Origin: Candidatus Neomicrothrix sp. UBA2974
GTDB lineage: Bacteria > Actinomycetota > Acidimicrobiia > Acidimicrobiales > MedAcidi-G1
Direction: 5' to 3'
Assembly: GCA_002348705.1 (NCBI GenBank)
Contig: DEAU01000006.1
Coordinates: 1 to 18,345 of the forward strand
Length of the DNA stretch: 18,345 bases
Shown here piece after piece: positions 15,716 through 18,345 of the stretch. The notes below the pieces were generated by a model. That model worked only from the letters and a program-made list of their open reading frames with translations. It was not told where the DNA came from and searched no databases. A program made the position numbers and the translations under genes. Numbering within the stretch: the first letter of the stretch is position 1; each line of letters begins with the position of its first letter.

Positions 15716-16401
15716 TGGCGAAGATCGACATTCTCAGCCGGACTGGCGATGCGACCGGTTCTGTCGACCTCGATGAGGCCACTTTCGGCATTGAGCCGAA
15801 CGTGGCAGTTATGCACCAAGTCGTGACTGCTCAGTTGGCCGCGCGACGGTCGGGTACCCAGAGCACTCAGACCAGAGCCGAAGCCCGTGGCGGTGGTGCC
15901 AAGCCGTGGCGCCAGAAGGGCACTGGCCGAGCTCGTCAAGGTTCGATCCGTTCGCCGCAGTGGCGTGGTGGTGGCGTGGCTCTAGGACCGAAGCCCCGTA
16001 GTTACGCTCAAAAGACCCCGAAGAAGATGATTCGCCTAGCCCTCTGCTCGGCGTTGAGCGACCGTGCCGCTGAGGCCAAGGTGGTCGTGGTAGATGATTG
16101 GTCGTTCGAGGTGCCGCGTACGAAGGATGCCTTGGCCTCTCTAAGTGCCCTTGGTGTGGGCGGGCGGACCTTGGTAGTCGCTGATCGCGACGATGTGAAT
16201 ACTTGGAAGAGTTTCGCCAATTTGCAGCAGGTTCACGTGGTTTCGCCCGGCGAACTCAACGCCTATGACGTTTTAGTAGCTGACTACGTGGTCTTTACCA
16301 AGGCCACTCTTCCTAACGCTCAAGCTGAGAAGGCGAAGAGCGTTCCAACGACTGTGCCCGAAAAGGCTGACGAATCTTCGGACGTTGGAGAAGAAGAATG
16401 A
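15715..16401 (+). CDS. rplD: 50S ribosomal protein L4
   Basis: This large-subunit protein has an extended loop lining the exit tunnel, and in E. coli it also represses its own operon through the leader mRNA. It has 228 residues. The basic tunnel loop lies at about 45-95 and includes RGGGAKPWRQKGTGRARQGS (59-78) and SPQWRGGG. The globular part follows, with VVVDDWSF and the C-terminal YDVLVADYVVFTKATL. The last 25 or so residues form an acidic, low-complexity tail. The start overlaps the rplC stop by one base and the stop overlaps the rplW start by four (ATGA). Longer upstream open frames run inside rplC and are not the start. Confidence 0.98.
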   Translation: MAKIDILSRTGDATGSVDLDEATFGIEPNVAVMHQVVTAQLAARRSGTQSTQTRAEARGGGAKPWRQKGTGRARQGSIRSPQWRGGGVALGPKPRSYAQKTPKKMIRLALCSALSDRAAEAKVVVVDDWSFEVPRTKDALASLSALGVGGRTLVVADRDDVNTWKSFANLQQVHVVSPGELNAYDVLVADYVVFTKATLPNAQAEKAKSVPTTVPEKADESSDVGEEE

Positions 16402-16688
16402 ATGATCTACGCGACGTCATCGTGAAGCCGGTTGTGTCGGAAAAATCATACGCTTTGCTTGAAGACAACGTTTACACCTTCGAGGTTGCCAAGTCGGCGT
16501 CTAAGCCCCAGATCCGCGATGCGATTGAGTCGATTTTCGATGTCACCGTGCTCAAAGTGAACACTCTTAATCGTGATGGCAAGCGAAAGCGCAACCGGCG
16601 GATGCCGACCTACGGCAAGCGTCCAGATGTCAAGCGGGCTTATGTCACCCTCGTCGAGGGTGACTCGATCGAACTGTTTGAGGTCTAG
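16398..16688 (+). CDS. rplW: 50S ribosomal protein L23
   Basis: This protein sits at the mouth of the exit tunnel and is the docking site for trigger factor and the signal recognition particle. It has 96 residues, the usual size. The conserved opening DVIVKPVVSEKSY is followed by YTFEVAKSASKPQIRDAIE, then VTVLKVNTLNRDGKRKR and the C-terminal KRAYVTL segment. GGAG at 16387-16390 lies seven bases before the ATG, which overlaps the rplD stop by four bases. Confidence 0.98.
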   Translation: MNDLRDVIVKPVVSEKSYALLEDNVYTFEVAKSASKPQIRDAIESIFDVTVLKVNTLNRDGKRKRNRRMPTYGKRPDVKRAYVTLVEGDSIELFEV

Positions 16689-16692
16689 GAGC

Positions 16693-17529
16693 ATGCCTCA
16701 GCGCAAACGCAAGCCGACTAGTCCCGGTCGACGGTTCCAGACCGTCGCCGATTTCTCGGATATCACAAAGAACAGTCCCGAGAGGTCACTAACTGAGTCG
16801 AAGACCAGCACCGGCGGTCGCAACAACTACGGACGCAAGACGGCCCGTCACCGTGGTGGCGGCCACAAGCGCCAGTACAGAGTCGTCGATTTTCGCCGAA
16901 ATAAAGATGGGGTACCGGCCAAGGTTGCTGCGGTTGAGTACGACCCGAATCGCAGTTGCCGAATCCTGCTGCTCCACTACCACGATGGGGAGAAGCGTTA
17001 CATCTTGGCGCCAAAGGGCGTCGAGGTTGGCGAGGTCCTCCAGTCGGGACAAGGCAGTGAGATCAAGGCGGGCAACGCTCTCCCGCTTCGGTACATCCCG
17101 GTCGGGACGACTCTGCACAACATCGAACTTCAGCCTGGTGGCGGCGGCAAGATGGCTCGTAGTGCGGGTTCCAGTGTGCAGTTGGTGGCCAAGGAGGGTG
17201 AGTTTGCCACTCTGCGTCTCCCTAGTACCGAGATGCGTCGGGTTCGTATCGACTGTCGGGCAACAGTGGGCGAGGTCGGGAACCAAGAGCACGAACTCAC
17301 CAAGATTGGCAAGGCTGGGCGTAACCGATGGAAGGGAGTGCGCCCGCAGACCCGCGGCGTAGCTATGAACCCAGTTGATCACCCACTAGGTGGTGGTGAG
17401 GGTAAATCGTCGGGTGGTCGCCATCCAGTGTCGCCTTGGGGTAAGCCCGAAGGCCGAACCCGCCAGCGTAAGAAGCAATCCGACAAGTTGATCGTGCGCC
17501 GTCGACGTCGGCGTGGGTCACGGAGGTAA
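16693..17529 (+). CDS. rplB: 50S ribosomal protein L2
   Basis: This conserved protein is needed for subunit association and for the integrity of the peptidyl-transferase centre. It has 278 residues. Visible are GRKTARHRGGGHKRQYR, the central VGTTLHNIELQPGGGGKMAR, and RGVAMNPVDHPLGGGEGKS with His230 matching the functionally important His229 of E. coli. The motif is usually DHPHGGGEG; here Leu232 replaces the second His. The ATG at 16693 gives the family start (MPQRKRKPTSPGRR). An AGGAG is only one base away, so GAGG at 16680-16683 is the likelier ribosome-binding site. It begins four bases after rplW. Confidence 0.98.
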   Translation: MPQRKRKPTSPGRRFQTVADFSDITKNSPERSLTESKTSTGGRNNYGRKTARHRGGGHKRQYRVVDFRRNKDGVPAKVAAVEYDPNRSCRILLLHYHDGEKRYILAPKGVEVGEVLQSGQGSEIKAGNALPLRYIPVGTTLHNIELQPGGGGKMARSAGSSVQLVAKEGEFATLRLPSTEMRRVRIDCRATVGEVGNQEHELTKIGKAGRNRWKGVRPQTRGVAMNPVDHPLGGGEGKSSGGRHPVSPWGKPEGRTRQRKKQSDKLIVRRRRRRGSRR

Positions 17530-17535
17530 TCGGCG

Positions 17536-17814
17536 ATGCCGAGGAGTCTCAAAAAGGGTCCTTTCGTAGACGACCACCTTCTCAAGAAGGTAGATGTCTT
17601 GAATGAGTCCGGCGAGAAGAAGGTCATTCGGACGTGGTCGCGGCGCTCGACGATCGTGCCTGACATGGTTGGCCACACGATTGGCGTTCACGACGGTCGT
17701 AAGCATGTTCCGGTTTATGTGACTGAGTCGATGGTTGGCCACAAGTTGGGCGAGTTTGCTCCAACTAGGACCTTCCGTCACCACGCTGGCCAGGAGAAAG
17801 GCGTTCGTCGCTGA
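17536..17814 (+). CDS. rpsS: 30S ribosomal protein S19
   Basis: This small-subunit head protein contacts S13 and the A-site finger of the large subunit. It has 92 residues, full length. It opens MPRSLKKGPFVDDHLLKKV, and carries RTWSRRSTIVPDMVGHTIGV, then HVPVYVTESMVGHKLGEFAP and the terminal TRTFRHHAG. GGAGGT at 17522-17527 overlaps the rplB stop and is an excellent ribosome-binding site eight bases from the ATG. The stop overlaps the rplV start by one base. Confidence 0.99.
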   Translation: MPRSLKKGPFVDDHLLKKVDVLNESGEKKVIRTWSRRSTIVPDMVGHTIGVHDGRKHVPVYVTESMVGHKLGEFAPTRTFRHHAGQEKGVRR

Positions 17815-18345
17815 TGCCTGGTTTGAAGACCAACGAGTATCCGGGAACGCGAGCTGTTGCCCGTCACGTGCGCGTATCGCCGTCTAAGGCTCGCGCCGTC
17901 CTCGACCTGATCCGCGGTGAGTCGTATGGCCGTGCCGCCGAAATCTTGACCTTCTCCGAGCGAGCTGTGGCTGGTGTGATCGCCAAGTGCCTTGACTCTG
18001 CGGTGGCAAATGCTGAAAACAACGACGAGATACCTGCCGAGGAGCTTTATGTGTCGGCTTGCTATGCCGACGAGGGTCCGACCCTAAAGCGCTGGCGTCC
18101 CCGCGCACGGGGTCGTGCCACTCGCATCAACAAGCGGACCAGCCATATCACGATCATCGTGAGCCGCTACGGGGCCGATGCTCTCGAAGTTATGCGCGAG
18201 CGGGAGCTAGCCAAGGGTAGGGCGTCGTCGAGTGCCCAGGCTGCGGAAGCTCGCCGTCAGCGCGTGGAGCGCAGTCGTTCCACTATCGAGGCATCTGACG
18301 CCGAGGTGGAGGACGAAGTCTCTGATGAGACGGTTGTCGAGGAAG
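17814..18345 (+). CDS. rplV: 50S ribosomal protein L22 with long C-terminal extension (partial)
   Basis: The frame stays open to the end of the window (177 codons seen). L22 lines the exit tunnel with a long beta hairpin. The core is residues 1 to about 118: NEYPGTRAVARHVRVSPSKA (7-26), VLDLIRG, SAVANAENN, YADEGPTLKRWRPRARGRA (84-102) and TSHITIIV. The usual protein stops at about 110-120 residues. Here at least 59 more follow, first Ala/Arg/Ser-rich and then strongly acidic, and the end is not seen. The start overlaps the rpsS stop (TGATG), so translation is probably coupled. Confidence 0.97.
   Translation, partial: MPGLKTNEYPGTRAVARHVRVSPSKARAVLDLIRGESYGRAAEILTFSERAVAGVIAKCLDSAVANAENNDEIPAEELYVSACYADEGPTLKRWRPRARGRATRINKRTSHITIIVSRYGADALEVMRERELAKGRASSSAQAAEARRQRVERSRSTIEASDAEVEDEVSDETVVEE

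Noticed and set aside
16573..16692. Possible N-terminal extension of L2
   Set aside because: It lies within rplW in another frame, and L2 begins naturally at MPQRKRKPT from 16693.

Overview
The window is a dense bacterial core-gene cluster: ribosomal stalk and RNA polymerase genes, the str operon, and the start of the S10 operon. Apart from one reverse-strand gene, everything reads rightward. High-GC codon use, GTG starts (rpoB, rpoC, rpsL, rpsG and the reverse-strand gene), the actinobacterial-type coiled-coil insertion in the beta' subunit, and the texture of the ribosomal proteins point to an Actinomycetota genome. An Acidimicrobiia-like lineage is my best guess, but class level is inference. 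No mobile element, CRISPR array, tRNA or rRNA was seen.

Layout. (1) Positions 1-8465: the end of rplJ, then rplL, a hairpin attenuator, a 334-base leader with a probable promoter, rpoB and rpoC. (2) Positions 8466-13401: a promoter and structured leader, then rpsL, rpsG, fusA, tuf and rpsJ. rpsJ sits only 14 bases after tuf, so it appears to belong to the str transcript. (3) Positions 13402-15073: a terminator-like hairpin shared by convergent genes, a reverse-strand AI-2E-family membrane protein gene, and a 414-base divergent intergenic region with a candidate promoter and a strongly structured leader. (4) Positions 15074-18345: rplC, rplD, rplW, rplB, rpsS and rplV (cut by the window end), tightly packed with 1-4 base overlaps or short gaps.

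Together these genes make the transcription core (beta, beta'), the factor-binding stalk (L10 tail, L7/L12), the decoding-site proteins S12, S7, S10 and S19, the elongation factors EF-G and EF-Tu, and large-subunit proteins around the peptidyl-transferase centre and exit tunnel (L2, L3, L4, L22, L23).

The most surprising observation is in rpoC. The first zinc site of beta' is intact (Cys60, 62, 75, 78), but all four cysteines of the second zinc site, otherwise a hallmark of bacterial beta', are replaced (Pro908, Asp986, Ser993, Ser996) inside an otherwise well-conserved region. Other points of interest are the S10 operon broken between rpsJ and rplC by an opposite-strand transporter gene, a palindrome-rich leader before rplC, an octamer shared by three leaders, UNCG-tetraloop hairpins, and substitutions in the rifampicin-binding region of beta.
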